Shown here: piece by piece, positions 34,722 through 47,469 of the stretch
How positions within the stretch are numbered: position 1 is the stretch's first letter
Layout of the letters: every line of letters begins with the position of its first letter
Origin: Solanum dulcamara
Lineage: Eukaryota > Streptophyta > Magnoliopsida > Solanales > Solanaceae
Reading direction: 5' to 3'
Length of the DNA stretch: 64,000 nucleotides
Assembly: GCF_947179165.1 (NCBI RefSeq)
Contig: NC_077247.1
Span: forward strand, 41,832,935-41,896,934
The notes under the pieces: model-generated
The model's input: only the letters and a program-made list of their open reading frames with translations
The model's database searches: none
Told to the model about the DNA's origin: nothing
Translations under genes and position numbers: made by a program

Positions 34722-36101
34722 TCTGCTACAGTGCGTAAGTCTATGTACTTGATAATCTAGAGAGATTTATAGGTTAGGAGACAGTAGAAACATCCTTGTT
34801 TGGATTTTACTTCAAATGGTTGGATCTTGGTTGTATTTGTCGCCTTATGTGAACTTAATATTGCAATTTTCCATTTATCATATTATTATGAAGCCAGAAT
34901 GGATATTTCTCATATTGTTCTCAAGGTTATGTTTCTTCTTCCTTTTTTTTTAGAGAAAAGTGCTATGAGATTCCCTTTTAATAAAAGGTTCAATCAGTGC
35001 TCTTGTTTGGTACCTAAAATTCACCGTGCATTTTTTTTGGTTTGAAGTAATTCCCAGGGTAACTTTAAAGACAACAAAAGAAACAAAAGACAATAATGAA
35101 AAAAGAGAAGCAATCAAGAGCTGGACTCTTTTCTAACAGGGTGAGTCAGTAGGCTCTTCAAAAGAGAGGATAAATCAGCTGGCATCCAACTCCTCATATG
35201 GTGAAGAATATCCTAGAGCTAGATACTATAGAAGAAACAAGTATGCAGGATGCACTCATTCTCAAGTATTCCCTTACTTCTACCTGGGAATTTCATTAAA
35301 TTATATTTTCTTGAAGTGTTTGGAGTATATATTCACTTCTAGATCTTATTTTCCTTCTCATGAAAGAATGTGCAAGGTACATTGTCATGACCTTGATGTT
35401 GCTAAATGAAAGCTTCAAGTCTGAAATTGATGAAGTTTCTGCATTTTTTGTGCTTGCCTTGAGTTTACTATATTTTCTTTATAATGTCGTATATCTTCTT
35501 CTTCTTTTTTTCATATGCCTTCGATGCTTTATCAAAGATCTCATATACCTTTTATGTATATTACTTTTTTCACTTCGGTAATGTCAAGCATGCAGCAACT
35601 CATTTTAGTCTGTGCTAAGAAGTACCTTTGAAGTTCTGCACTTCCTCTGTATCAGCCATGGTTTGACTTTGGAATTCATTAACTGATTTCTGTGTTTTTT
35701 GAGCACTTTATGAATTGGTTTGTTAGTAGCTATAGAAAAGTGACATAGTTGCAGTGGTGCTTATGCTTTTGCACGAACAAGTTCTAGATTATGCAGCGCA
35801 TAACTCAGTTATCTCTGTCAGTTTAAGCATTTTACAGAATTTATGCCCTTCCCCACAGTGGACCAATTTGTGACAAACTGAAAGCTTTGTTGACAAATAT
35901 GGCACACATGACAATTCTATCACCATGCCTAATTACCTCAACTCAGTCCATGACAAGTCCATGGACCTTGCAGTGATTTTCTTTAGGAAAGTTGTCAAAG
36001 AGGTTAACAAGCATGCAACAAGGTTAGTTAAAGAGCTGGATTTGAATTAACTAGTACCTCGGCATCAGACGAAGCCACCTTCAAATCTCACTACCTTTTT
36101 T
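34722..36101. other. gene-free stretch downstream of the STA1 pseudogene
   Basis: It may include former 3' untranslated sequence. Short frames at 34800-35045 and 35360-35581 are hydrophobic, lack domains and are not credible genes. Confidence 0.4.
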
Positions 36102-36280
36102 TTTGATAATAAGGGAAACTTGAAGCCGCTACCCTTTGGGTGCGCACATGGTAAAACCCCCGCTCCTATGCAATAGCTCGTAAACCACATAGGAGAGGTA
36201 ACCTAACTAGGCAAGCCAGGTGCGACAACCTCGACCCAGAAGGCAAACCCCTTACTTTCGTTGGTAAGGGGTTTCGAACT
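36102..36280 (-). mobile_element. tRNA-derived SINE with target-site duplication
   Basis: Minus-strand SINE: the tail appears as a T run at 36096-36104 on the plus strand. Box B reads agttcgaaacccc on the minus strand (ggggtttcgaact at 36268-36280), and a conserved body (gccgctaccctttgggtgcg, aagccaggtgcgacaacctc) precedes it. Direct repeats ctcactacctttttt (36087-36101) and ctcgctacctttttt (36281-36295) flank it with one mismatch. The family resembles the SINE at 23774-23910 near box B. Confidence 0.8.
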
Positions 36281-36295
36281 CTCGCTACCTTTTTT

Positions 36296-38098
36296 AGACC
36301 TCTCTCTTCTTCGCTAGCTAAATCTAAGAGACCGATGGGATTAATTAATTGCTAGGTAAATTAGCATCCGACGTAATAGCATTTTTTATTTTGTGTTACT
36401 TATGAATGTTTTGTGTGCTGTCAGAGAAAATCAATCAAGGCAGTTTTTGGGGACTTAGTAGGTGCTGGCAATCTTGAAAACATTGTACTGGCAGTTATCA
36501 ATGAAACAGTTTGGTTGAGCTAGTCAAAAGATAATCTCTTTATTAGCTTTTAATATCTATGAACTTAAAGGTCTTGACTTTTCTTGAGTCTTTTTCTCAG
36601 TCAATAGAAACAACTAACAGTTGTTGAGCGAACGACAACTTTGTGTTAGTTGACCTAAGCTGCACCCTTATTGCTGGGGTAGGGCTAGGCCTCTAATCCC
36701 TACGTGCCCTTGAAATAATATCAGTGCATCACAAATTTATCATTATTGTTTTTACATCACACTTTGATCGAATATGGCAGTTGGTATGACCAGACTCTTT
36801 CTGAACATACTTATCCAACCCAATGGAGGCAAATGACTCCAGAATTTGCAGCTTATCAGAGCAAGTCCTCAGTAAGTGCTTAAAACTTACCCAGGTAAGA
36901 GTCAATGAAGCATAATTTCCAGCTGAAGCACAATAGTTGCAGTAGTTTATTCTCAGCTACCTAAGTTAAGGTTGTGGCTTTGTCTGATTGTCTCTGCATG
37001 TTGATTTCCTTCATGGCTATTATGTTGGGGACCTTAGTGGAGAAGGGCTACAAACTTGTCTTAGGTGGAACTGAAAAAATCACTTGGTTTTGGTGAAGAA
37101 AAAAGCAACATAATCTAAAAGTTTGAAACCCTTAAGATGGGGGTGAGATATGGCAAATAAGTTTAACTGATGCTATTTTGTAATAGATTAGGGAACAGAA
37201 GTTATTACACTGAACTCTTTCTTCCTTAGGCGAGGTGTTATATTGACTTATGCTATGATTGTTAAGGCTTGTCCTTTAAAAGGGTACTTATGATGCTAGT
37301 GTTGAATAATCTCGAAGCTGCAGGTATTGCAGCTAAGACCACTCATGACACCATCAATTTTCATTTGTGGTAAGATTCAAGAAAACTGATCATGAGCAAG
37401 TTTGACGGTTTTATCAGAACCATGCCTTTTATTTTGGTTTTTTCTTTCCTCTTACCTCATCCTCCTCTTTTCCTTCCTATGTTTGGGTCAAAAATTGGTC
37501 TTTTCCCTCTTTTGTTTTTCACAGTATACAAAGGTTTGTAACTCGATGTGACTGAATAATTCACAAATCAAGACTATTCTGTGCTTCAACTCTCCAGCAG
37601 TTATGTCTCTCCTCTGCTTTAGTTCCTGCAAAATGGACCTTACAATGAGTGGATCTTGGGCAGATAGGTGAGATTCTCTGTCCATTTCTTTTTCTCACTT
37701 TCGATCTGGCTCAAATAGCCTTTGCATAGCATCCTCAATTTTTGTCTTTAAACAACCAATCATATTGTCCTAATTTTATTTGATAAAATAGTTCTAACTT
37801 TAACTTGTAGGTTGACAAATTCTGTTTGGTACAGATCTCATATTCTAGCAGAACAGGATGGATTAGCATCTTGATCATGTTCCAATGTGAAAATAGTTCA
37901 GCAATTTATTTTACTTGACATTTAAGAAGGTTTAACAGAACCAGACGGAGAAGACGATAATTGAGTCATCTTGAACTTTATCCATACTGAGGGATGACAA
38001 CTGTTTTTTGGTATAAGACTTTCTGAGATGTTGCATCATGTTTTACATTCCCGATAATCATATAATTTGCAATTGGTATTATATGGAAGGTAGCACCG
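36296..38098. other. gene-free stretch upstream of the RRM gene
   Basis: No supported coding sequence. A 5' exon and promoter for the RRM gene may lie here, but I could not place one: no frame joins in phase with 38099-38336 more convincingly than the local ATG. Confidence 0.35.
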
Positions 38099-41000
38099 AT
38101 GCGGGCATCATATTGTGCACTTCTCTTGGCCAGAACTTCAGTTGCTGGTAGGTTAGTACTCTTCTCCTTGACAAACCACCATACAAAGATTTACTTGGTG
38201 ATGATGTTCATCTACAAAGGGGTATGGCCAAGTAGCTCATCCACTGTTCTGTTGCAGCCACCAATTGAACCCAAATCCTTCAAAATCCAAGCTAACTTTT
38301 CCAACTACCCTCTAGCCAGCAAAATTATGGTTAGAAGTAAGCAATTTTACTCCCTCCTCCTATTTTAATCAATGTTAAGATGAATATCAAGAACTGTAAC
38401 TTTATCCCAAATGAGTTTCACTTAATCTTAGTTTTCTTTTAAAAAAAATATATGTTTTGGGTGATGGGTGTTCCTGTTGATTTAATTGGCTATGAGAATT
38501 TTATGTTTCTCTTTGTTGGGAGGAAAAAGGAGAAAGTTCTTGGGAGCTTTTGTGTCCTTTATAATTTTGTAAAGCTATGATCTTTACTTTCTTTTAGTCC
38601 AGATGTGCTTCTCTGCACAATGTAGTTGCTGCTAGGAAAAAGAGAATACGCTTGTTAAGGAACAATTGTATCTGAAAGATGACATTAGCTCCTGAGAGGT
38701 AGCATTAGATTGGGAGTTTACTGCTTGAATCAGTAGTATCGAATTGATCATCGCTGATTAGCTTTGATGGTAGTTTTTGCACTTGTCTTAGTTTTATGCT
38801 TCGACGAAGGCTTATGAAAACCTAAACCTTTAAGACTTGTGAAGCTTAGAAACATCTGTAGGTCCAAGCAAAAAACTGTATTGACTTGTACTATCTTTTC
38901 CATGAAATTAAAGAGAGAAATAAGTTTTGACTAGGATCTTTGTTGGTGGCATTTGTTGTAGTCTAAGTACTGTTTGTCACCGATAATGTACAACCCTCAT
39001 TACTTTCTTGTTGTTTCTGACCAACAGTTAGAAGAGATGTAGTAACAAGTGATAAGCCTAATAGAATGGTATGCTTTTTATGGATTATCTTGCCTCTGCA
39101 AAATTGCAGTAATACTAATTAATAAGCATCGTAGGAGTTTATGTTTCTTTATGTTATATCTTGTCTGTGCAATCTGGTACTAATAGAAAAGTAGACATAG
39201 CAACATTGTATATGTTGAATGGCCCATATGGCTTTGGTAAGACCATGCATCAATCTATCATTGTAACCATTAAGGACTTTAAGGCTTTATTGCTGCTCAT
39301 GTAGTGGTTACATTTTTCTGTTTCACATAGGTGATGCTCTTTGATGGTGATGGTGACAGAGAAATTTTGTCAGATTTCTTAGTCTTCATGATTTCAAGTC
39401 TACAATTATGCTGCTTCTCGTTGAAGAATTTGTTCAAAGTTGCTGGCTCTAGACATTTACATGGTTCAAACTGTGTCAAACTGAATAGAATTCAGATCTT
39501 TGGTCCAAGTTGTTATGTTATTTGATGAAAGTAAACACTTCATGTTATAAGATAACATCCCACTTCTTGAGCTTAAAGGGCCTGAAATTAAAAGGGGGAT
39601 ACAGGCTTGTAGTGTTTTAGCTAGGCATTATTTTAAATATACAGATCCTGGCTCTAGCTTCCCACTATAGTTGGCAATAAGTAAAATAGTGATATTAGAA
39701 AGCAACTCTAATGCATTCTGACCATTCTTGACATTCCAAAGGAAGTAAGAAGAGTGTTGTTGTCTTTAAGGACTGAAAGTGGTCATTGGAGATATTTGCT
39801 TGTAAAAGATCAGAAAAAATAAAAATAGAAGAAAAAAATGAGGTTACATAGAAAGAGAGATCATGTTTCTCTATGTGCAGCTGTAAATTTCCCTTTAGGG
39901 ACTATATTCAGTATCAGTTTGGTGAAAAAGATGTTGACTTTTAGTGTTGCTTTTGGCGTTACCAATTTTGAAGATAGATAATGGAAAGACTGCAAGATCC
40001 CTCTGGGCCCTGAGGATACTGCAAATATAATAATGAGGGCACATCAAGTATGTGTAGGCTAATCGAACCAAATCTGGTGTTTTGAAGGTGAAGTGCTTAT
40101 GTAACACTCCCAATTCTATCCTTTGTGGCTTATTCATTCTTTTCTTCCTTCCTTAAAAGCAACTCACTTTTTAATTCATCAGTTGAAATCTGCAACTACA
40201 AAACACGTTGATGGTTTATCAACAAGAATTGTGGAAAAGTATTGCCATTAAATTTATGTTAAATACTATTCTCTTTTATTTCTCCTACTTTTGAACTACT
40301 GCATTCTGCTATTATGCTGCATATATTGTCAGGTAAGAAGCAAAATGATGGTTGTGAACTAAAAGGACTTCTTTCTAGTCAGTGATATACATATACTGGA
40401 AACTTTTCCTGGTGCTGCGCAAAAAAGAGTCTCTAGAAATTTTCTTTGCTGATACCACAAGAATGAGGTTCTATAAGTTAACTAAGCTAAAAATTATACC
40501 TATATGGCTATATGTGTTAAGCTGTGATTAAACTCGATATTTCTCTATTCTGCCAAGTGCCAAGTTGGAGATGTAATGAGTGCCAGTTTGATGAGTTTTG
40601 AAACACTGAAATGTTAGTTGCCTTTTCTTTAACTCGTGTTACAATTTTATAATTCACTTATTACTCTCTTAGTTTCTCATCTTTTCATTCAAAACTTGAC
40701 AGTTCTCGTTCTCTGAAGTTCTAAAATTTCTGTGTCTTACGTTGATTCTTATTTTGAACCGTAGATTTACCATACTCCACTGATGAAAGTTGTCTGGAGA
40801 AGATGTTTTCAAATTTTGGCCAGGTGGCTGAAGGTACATGTCGTTGCTTGAGGATACTTCTCATCTATGCTGCTCTTTCTTGTAGTTGAGACCTGCTTGT
40901 TTAAATATGTCTACTTTCTGTACCAGTTAAGATTGTCAAGGATGAAGTGACCCAGAGATCCAAGGGATATGCTTTTATCCAATTCACTTCTCAAGAAAAT

Positions 41001-41247
41001 GCCATGCTTGCCCTTGATAGCATGGATCACAAGGTTATAACTAATGAATTTGTTTTGGATTTTAAATTCCTTTTGTAGTGTGTCTTCTTCCTCAAATTCT
41101 TTCTTCTCTTGTCAGTACCTCAATGGCAGGGTTATTTCTATGGATCTCGCGAAGCCTACAAAGAAAGACTTTGGCAGATACTCGAAAACTTGTGGACCAC
41201 CAGTGGAAAGATTACCGTCCGAAAATGAGTTATTGCTATGTGAATGA
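38099..41247 (+). CDS. small RRM-domain RNA-binding protein
   Basis: Four exons: 38099-38336, 40765-40833, 40927-41033, 41116-41247, totalling 546 nt and 181 residues, with all junctions in phase. A single RRM starts at SKIMVRNLPYSTDES (RNP2, split across the first junction). It continues MFSNFGQVAEVKIVKDE and RSKGYAFIQFTSQENA (RNP1), and ends NGRVISMDLAKP. The tail GRYSKTCGPPVERLP is typical of a small plant RRM family (Arabidopsis At3g46020-like) of unknown RNA target. The RRM and exons 2-4 are well supported. Exon 1 upstream of about 38256 is doubtful: the first 50 residues look arbitrary and ttgcag at 38255 could be an acceptor. Intron 1 (2.4 kb) is long. It lies within the 15.7-kb block between the direct repeats, so it may itself be a relocated copy. 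Confidence 0.75.
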
Positions 41248-42060
41248 CAGTTTCACAACTCATCACTCTAGAAACAAGATGCATCATCGAGTGGACTTGA
41301 TGAAAATTCTATTACAGAAAATTTCAATATTGGGTCAAACTTACAGGACTAGTCCACTTGTTCTGTCATTGCAACCTGTGGTTTGTAGGTAAGTCCACAT
41401 ATATATTGTGCTTGTTCTCTGAGGCATGGCATGTTGCATGTCAGTCCAGGTCTAAGTGTACTTTGGTCATCTTACAAAACTTGTACTTAGAATCATGTAT
41501 ATTAAGTTGCAAGATTTGTGCTTTCCAATTCGAGTGTATCTAGCTTGATGGTCAGGTTCTACTAGTGTATGTGACTTTTGAATTGTTACATGGTAAAAAT
41601 GACTCTCGTGATGTATTTTAGGCTGCTCCCAAAGATATGGAACTGGTTCTGATTGCCCTGGAAATAAAGGATTATGAAATTAGTATCTGTCTAGATGTAC
41701 CTTACATGCATCTCTTTAACACTTCATCAATAGGAACAGTAAAGGGTATATCTAGAAAAAACAAGTACATGTGACTTCTCGATTTTTCTAAACCATCAAA
41801 TATTTTGAAATAAATTCAGTTTACTCGAACGACTAATATTTGGGACCAAAGGTATTAAGAATGAGTTATTTTTCCTCTGATGGATGATGGAACAGTTGAG
41901 AGTGGGGCTAGAAAGATTAGTATCAATTACTTGTGAGTCACAAGTTTGTGACAAGGACTTGTTTGATGCATTATACTCTCCCAAATCCATACTTAATTAT
42001 CTAGAGTGGAGTTCAATAAGTTGTATTTATATATGTTTGATTTAGTTGTAATTGATTGGA
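41248..42060. other. 3' flank of the RRM gene, no gene seen
   Basis: Mixed sequence with short frames only. It probably includes the 3' untranslated region of the RRM gene. No transposon ends identified. Confidence 0.4.
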
Positions 42061-42084
42061 TTGTCAAAAGGATATTATTGACAA

Positions 42085-42161
42085 TAATTATATATTCAGT
42101 GTAATCTTATAAGTAGGATTTGAGAGGTGACAGATATCTCGTGGAATTAGTCGAGGTGTGT
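42085..42161 (+). mobile_element. TS-type SINE remnant, split by a solo LTR
   Basis: The piece tctcgtggaattagtcgagg (42138-42157) is the hallmark 3' segment of the solanaceous TS SINE. It stops at the left border of the LTR at 42162 and appears to resume as gtgcgtg at 44985, after the LTR. The 5' part of the SINE is degraded. Confidence 0.65.
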
Positions 42162-44983
42162 TGTTATATTCTGTATTTTTACTTCTTGGACTATTCGTGA
42201 GCTAACGGATATAAATTTAAGGACTTTTAATTTTAAATTTTAAAATAACATGATTTGTTGTAAATGACTAGTTATATGGATAATTTATGTGAAGTAAAAG
42301 ACATCTCAAGAAGTAACCTTGAGCCAAATCAAAATAGAAGCCATCAAATATTTTTTTCTTAAAATCACGTTACGGGTAAGCTGACTTCGGAAGGCCATAA
42401 CCCCTTTATAATTTGGTAATTTGGGAAACCCCTAAAAATAAAAGTTGTAGAAAATTGAAATATCTTTCCAACCATAGGTCGTGGGTCTGCAGATGATATC
42501 GAAATAAGGAGATATGCATGTTTTAAGATAGAGGGGTCAAGCTGGATAGTAGATTCGGCCCAACCCGATTCTAACTCGGGTCAGGCCCAATAACCACATC
42601 CTTAAGGGATTTGTTTAAGCTTCTATCTTCATATTCAAATAAGAAAATATCCAAAAATTTCCAGAGAGAGAGAAAGAAAGTTCTTGAGAGAAAATACCAA
42701 ATCTGACCAAAATTCGAGTTCCAAAATCCGAAGCTCATGAAGAGAAAATTATTGTACATCGCGTTGGCTTCAATTTGAGCTAGATATCAGCCAATAAGGA
42801 GAAGATTTAATGTGTTTGCTGCACACTTGAGGTAATTTTAAAGTCACCTTTTCATTGTTAACAAGTTTAGTTAGAGTTTTAACGGATTAGAACGGAGAAA
42901 ATAGCGTTATAAATTAGTTTGGTAATTTGTTGAGATTAGTGATGATGTATAATAATGGTTGATATTGTTTTGATGTTGTTGATGAGTTGTTGTTCTTGAA
43001 TTTGGAGGAAAAAGGTGTATTAAGATTGTGAGGGTGCAAATCCATTTTTGGGATTGTGTAGCTGGTAGTAATTCTGGAATATCTCATTGTGTAGACCTTT
43101 GATTTTAGATATTAAATATATTTTGGAAAGCTAATACACGTACCTACAACTCTTATGTTTATGTTGTAGTCTATATCTGCTGTTATTATGTCAAAAAAAG
43201 GGGATGAATAATGAGACAAATTCTATCTAGATTCTGGATTGAAAAATCCCTCATGTATAGCTGTTAGTGTTTTGATGTTATCTTTTTGTATAAAATGAGT
43301 TTTGAATTGATTTCTTTTGGGTTGAAAACTTAAGACATATCTCTAAAAGTTTCATGAAGGTAATTAAGTCCAGTTTTATCGTTTTCAATTTCAAAATGTG
43401 GACACAACTTGAGGTACTCGGTTTTCCGAACTTACTATTTTGGGTAACATAATTCGGGTGGCAACATTCTAGGCTTATTGTCAATAATAAATTTTGTTTT
43501 ATGTCAATATTTTGGATTGTTGATATTACTTGATGATTATATGGCTGATTTGAAAGTGGGAAAAGTGAGCGGTATAGGGAAGGTGTTGTCCAAATGTTTT
43601 TAGAAATAACCTACTAACGGTAGAGTACGTTTTATTCATGTCCATAGCTTAACCATAGTGCTTAACGTTTTAATATAGGTTGAGAAAATATTGGGCAACA
43701 TATTCGTATAAACGCTAAAGATATGTAAAGCTAACCTTTCTTTCTTTTGGCATGATCTTATGAAATAAATGAACGACGAATGTATAAAATTTCAACGAAG
43801 CTCTTATTCTTAGATATACTAGGATGGTGAATGTTCTTAATTTTCAAAATTTATATCGTTATGTATTGACTCATATGTATGATTCCAGCCATCCAAGTTG
43901 GTATAAGTCGTATTTTAGTATAAATCATACTTCTGTATAATTCATATTTGGAATAATTCATAATGTCAATCGGAGGTTACTTGAAATGAATATTATCTTG
44001 ATTTTCAAATGATTGTTCATTTGAATTATTCTATTGAGTCTCAAATGATGATTTAAATGCATATGGTTACTCAGTACTTTACTCGTGCATGCCTTAATGT
44101 ATCTTTCACCGAGTTTCGGACCGGGTATGTATTCGTGCATAGTTTCACTACATAATTCACCAAGTCTCTCAATAAAGGGCCGGGTACGGTATATATGTAT
44201 ATGATGATATGACATGATGACATGATGACATGATGATGGTGCCGAGCCCATGATGGGCTAAATATGATATGTATGTATACGACAGATTCACCGAGTCCCT
44301 AAAGGGCCGGATATGATATATGATATAAGCATGCATGACTTTATTTTATAAGGTACAAGTACAGTGATTTCTTGAGTATCATACTTGTCTCGTGAAACCT
44401 CTACTTTAGTTATGATTTTCCTTACTGTATTTCATGCTTATTTACTCAGTACATGTGTCGTACTGACCCCCTTTCTTCGGAGGGCTGCGTTTTATGCCCG
44501 CAGGTACAGATACTCATTTTGGAGAGCGCCAGCTTAGGATTCTACTCAACGGATTTGAAGTGTTCCATTGTCTCAGAGCCTGAACTTTTGGTAATAATCC
44601 TTATAATGTATATATTTGTGTATTTAGGGGTACGGTGGGGCCCTGTCCCATCATATGCTATTGTTAATCCTCTTAGAGGTCCGTAGACACATGAGTGAGT
44701 TGTGTATAGATGTTGTCTGGTGTACTAGTATGGCTTATGTTTTTGGACGTTTACATTCGGAGTGGAAGCCTTGTCGGCTTACGTATTATGTTATCGTATT
44801 TTTGACAATTAAGACTCCCCACGAGATAGGTGATTTTGGTATATATAAGTGACAGTTTGAGACGATGTGCTGCCCGTATAAATCCTATATCATGTTTAAT
44901 TGCCGATTGACTATAGATAATAGGTGTGTATACGAGTGTCCAATTCGGACACTAGTCATGGCCCACGGGGTTAGGTCGTGACA
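42162..44983 (+). mobile_element. solo LTR, probable Ty3/gypsy (Tekay/Del-like), 2.8 kb
   Basis: Starts TGTTATATTCTGTATTTTTA and ends cacggggttaggtcgtgaca, so it has TG...CA termini. Flanks TGTGT (42157-42161) and TGTGC (44984-44988) form a 5-bp target duplication with one mismatch. No internal gag-pol region and no second LTR are present. The ends match the oppositely oriented solo LTR at 47470-50642. Internal short repeats (agggccgggtacggtatata near 44170-44330) also recur there. Assignment to Tekay/Del rests on the termini and size only. Confidence 0.8.
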
Positions 44984-44988
44984 TGTGC

Positions 44989-46734
44989 GTGTTGAGAATA
45001 TAATCAAATTATAAAAAGTGTTTTCTCTCTAACAACTTTAGCTTTTAGATGAGATGGTCACATATTTCAAAATCAGGCCTGCACGTGAGGAGCATGTTGA
45101 AAATATAATCAAATTATAAAAACCCTCTCTCAGATGATAACAAATATCAAAAGCTAGAAACTCTATGTATACCTCTAATACTACAACAGACACGGTGCTA
45201 CCAAACTCCCACCAAGCCTATTCTCGTTGAAAAGTGAGGTAAAATTCAACTAGCTACTAATCTTCCACTCTCATACTTTCATACCCTTACATTATGTCGT
45301 TTGTAAGTTAAAGTTATGTCATGTCCTATCTAATCATCTCTATCTAATACTTTTTCGACTTACCTCTACCTCTTGCCATATACACTACATTTAACCTCTC
45401 ACACCAACATCTGCACATCTCCTCTTCACGTATCAAAAATATTGTTGAACAAATTTAGTTTAATCAACGCATGTCTATTATGACTAAAAGAAGGCTACAG
45501 TGTGGAAGCCCAACAAGTTGAACGACACCCTTTGAAGTATTCTTTATAAATATTTTTAGAATATTCTTCTGAAGCTCCTTTTTTTTTCTTTAAGCACGTT
45601 CTGACTTAATACTTTTTTATGAATTAAATACTCCACACTTTCAAAATACTAAGAAAAATATCTTAATTTATATAATAATTTGTCCAAGCATCTTTTATTT
45701 CTTTTTTAAATGTCACACCTAATTAGAGCTTCATTTTTTGGACTGTAGAGCGTAAGAAATAGCTTCAGAAAAAAGGAATATAAATGACTCATATTTTAAA
45801 AGGTTAAATATTTTAGAAATTAGTATGATAAACGAGTAGTATTTAAGACATGATTAATATGTGTTCTTTCTTGATCTTGATTATGCTTTAGATTCTTTAC
45901 CACCATATAAATAATGATTAATATGAGTATTTTATTATAAAAAATAATGATTAATATGAGTATTTTACTATAATATTCATATTAATTGAAGTATTAGGTC
46001 TTGAAAAATAAGTAATTAATATTGAAGATAACATATTTTTTTTTTGTTTTTGATATATTAAAATGACAAATAAATATAAAAAATTATTTTTTAAAATAGT
46101 AGAAAAGTAAAAATAAACGGATGAAATAAGAATCAAATCTAAATAATAAATCCAGCATTGGTCAAAATTAAAGGGAGGACTAGTTATTAATGAATTAGTG
46201 CCACACATTTCAATGTCAAATAAATAAAGAGAAAGTGATAGCTTACATTGGTCCCTATCACAGAAATATTTACCTTTAGAATTACTTATTGAATAACCTC
46301 TACTATTATTTACTACTGATCAATTAGGTCCTCTTTATTTGATTTTTAATCTTTTGCATATTCATTACACAAGTTATTTTAAAATACTATTGACTATATT
46401 AACTTTCTACTAAACCAAATAGAAAATGCTAAAAGAATAAAATAAAAGGGACTGGAGGGAGTATAGTATTTTATGTGGAAACAAAAGAGAGCAAAGTCAA
46501 TTATGAGTTAACTATGTAATTAGGAGCGAATAAAACTCCTTATTTATGAATTAAAGGTATTGATTTTGAGTCTTATTATGGAAAAATTCTTGATAGAGAG
46601 TGTCTCTCGTAAATGAGCCATTTCGGTATAAATTTAAGTTTGTCAGCTTCAAATAAAAGTAGCGGACCTTGGATGAGAAACCAAAAATATTAAAATATGC
46701 AACTCTTAGCCAATTAGTATTTCTTTGAGAAAAT
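44989..46734. other. gene-free AT-rich stretch
   Basis: A 30-bp motif (aatataatcaaattataaaa) occurs twice, near 44998 and 45097, and suggests a small local duplication. A lone agggactggagggagta near 46448 resembles a MITE end without a partner. No gene seen. Confidence 0.4.
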
Positions 46735-46862
46735 CTTAGCTAATTTAGTTGGTTGGCTACATGAATTTTTACTTTGTCAGTGAAAGTTCGATTCTCATCT
46801 TATAATTCCTTCCCCTGTTTTTCCTAACCTGACCCCTTATTTTATTTTATTTTTTTTAAAAG
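46735..46862 (+). mobile_element. tRNA-derived SINE-like fragment
   Basis: A box A-like agttggttggctacatga is followed about 35 bp later by a box B-like gaaagttcgattctcatct and then a pyrimidine-rich, T-rich end. Spacing fits a short plant SINE. No target-site duplication was established. Confidence 0.45.
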
Positions 46863-46975
46863 AAAATAAATGCAGTTTGTTTTTCTAAAATAAATCTTGA
46901 TGTTTTGAAGTAAAGATACAACAAAATGGAAATATGTGCATTTTGAAAATTTTTAGGTTCCTCTTTATTATACAA

Positions 46976-47214
46976 GTACTCCCTTTCCCTTTGTTTCAAA
47001 ATACTTGTCTTCGTTATTATTATTTTTTTTCTCTTAAAATACTTATCATTTTTTTATTCTTAATAATAATTATTCTTAAAAAATTACAAATATCTTTCAA
47101 TTATAACATATAAATATTTAATAAAGGATAAAATAATCAAACACTCTTTTTAATTAAATTTTTCTAAAAGAACATATAAATGAAAAACACAATAAGTATT
47201 TTGAAATGAAAGAA
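46976..47214. mobile_element. Stowaway-like MITE
   Basis: Inverted ends TACTCCCTTTCCCTTTGTTT + CAAAATACTTGT on the left and, on the other strand, TATTCTTTCATTTCAAAATA + CTTATT on the right. About 240 bp, AT-rich and non-coding. Confidence 0.7.
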
Positions 47215-47469
47215 TAATTTGATTGAATATTAAAATTGAAATCGTCTCCAAGAGAATATATCTTGTTGCAAATGGGATATCCTCTTCTCATGGTTCAAGA
47301 GGGCTCCTATCTCAAGATGTTAAATCCCGGCGGCATAAACTCCTTTCATTGGGCACCAAGTTATTACTGATTAAATTCGAGAAATAGACACAACTGATCC
47401 CTTATATTTGAGGATTGGTGCAAATTAGTCCATGTATTGAACAATTTTGATAGATATGTAGTCTCATAT

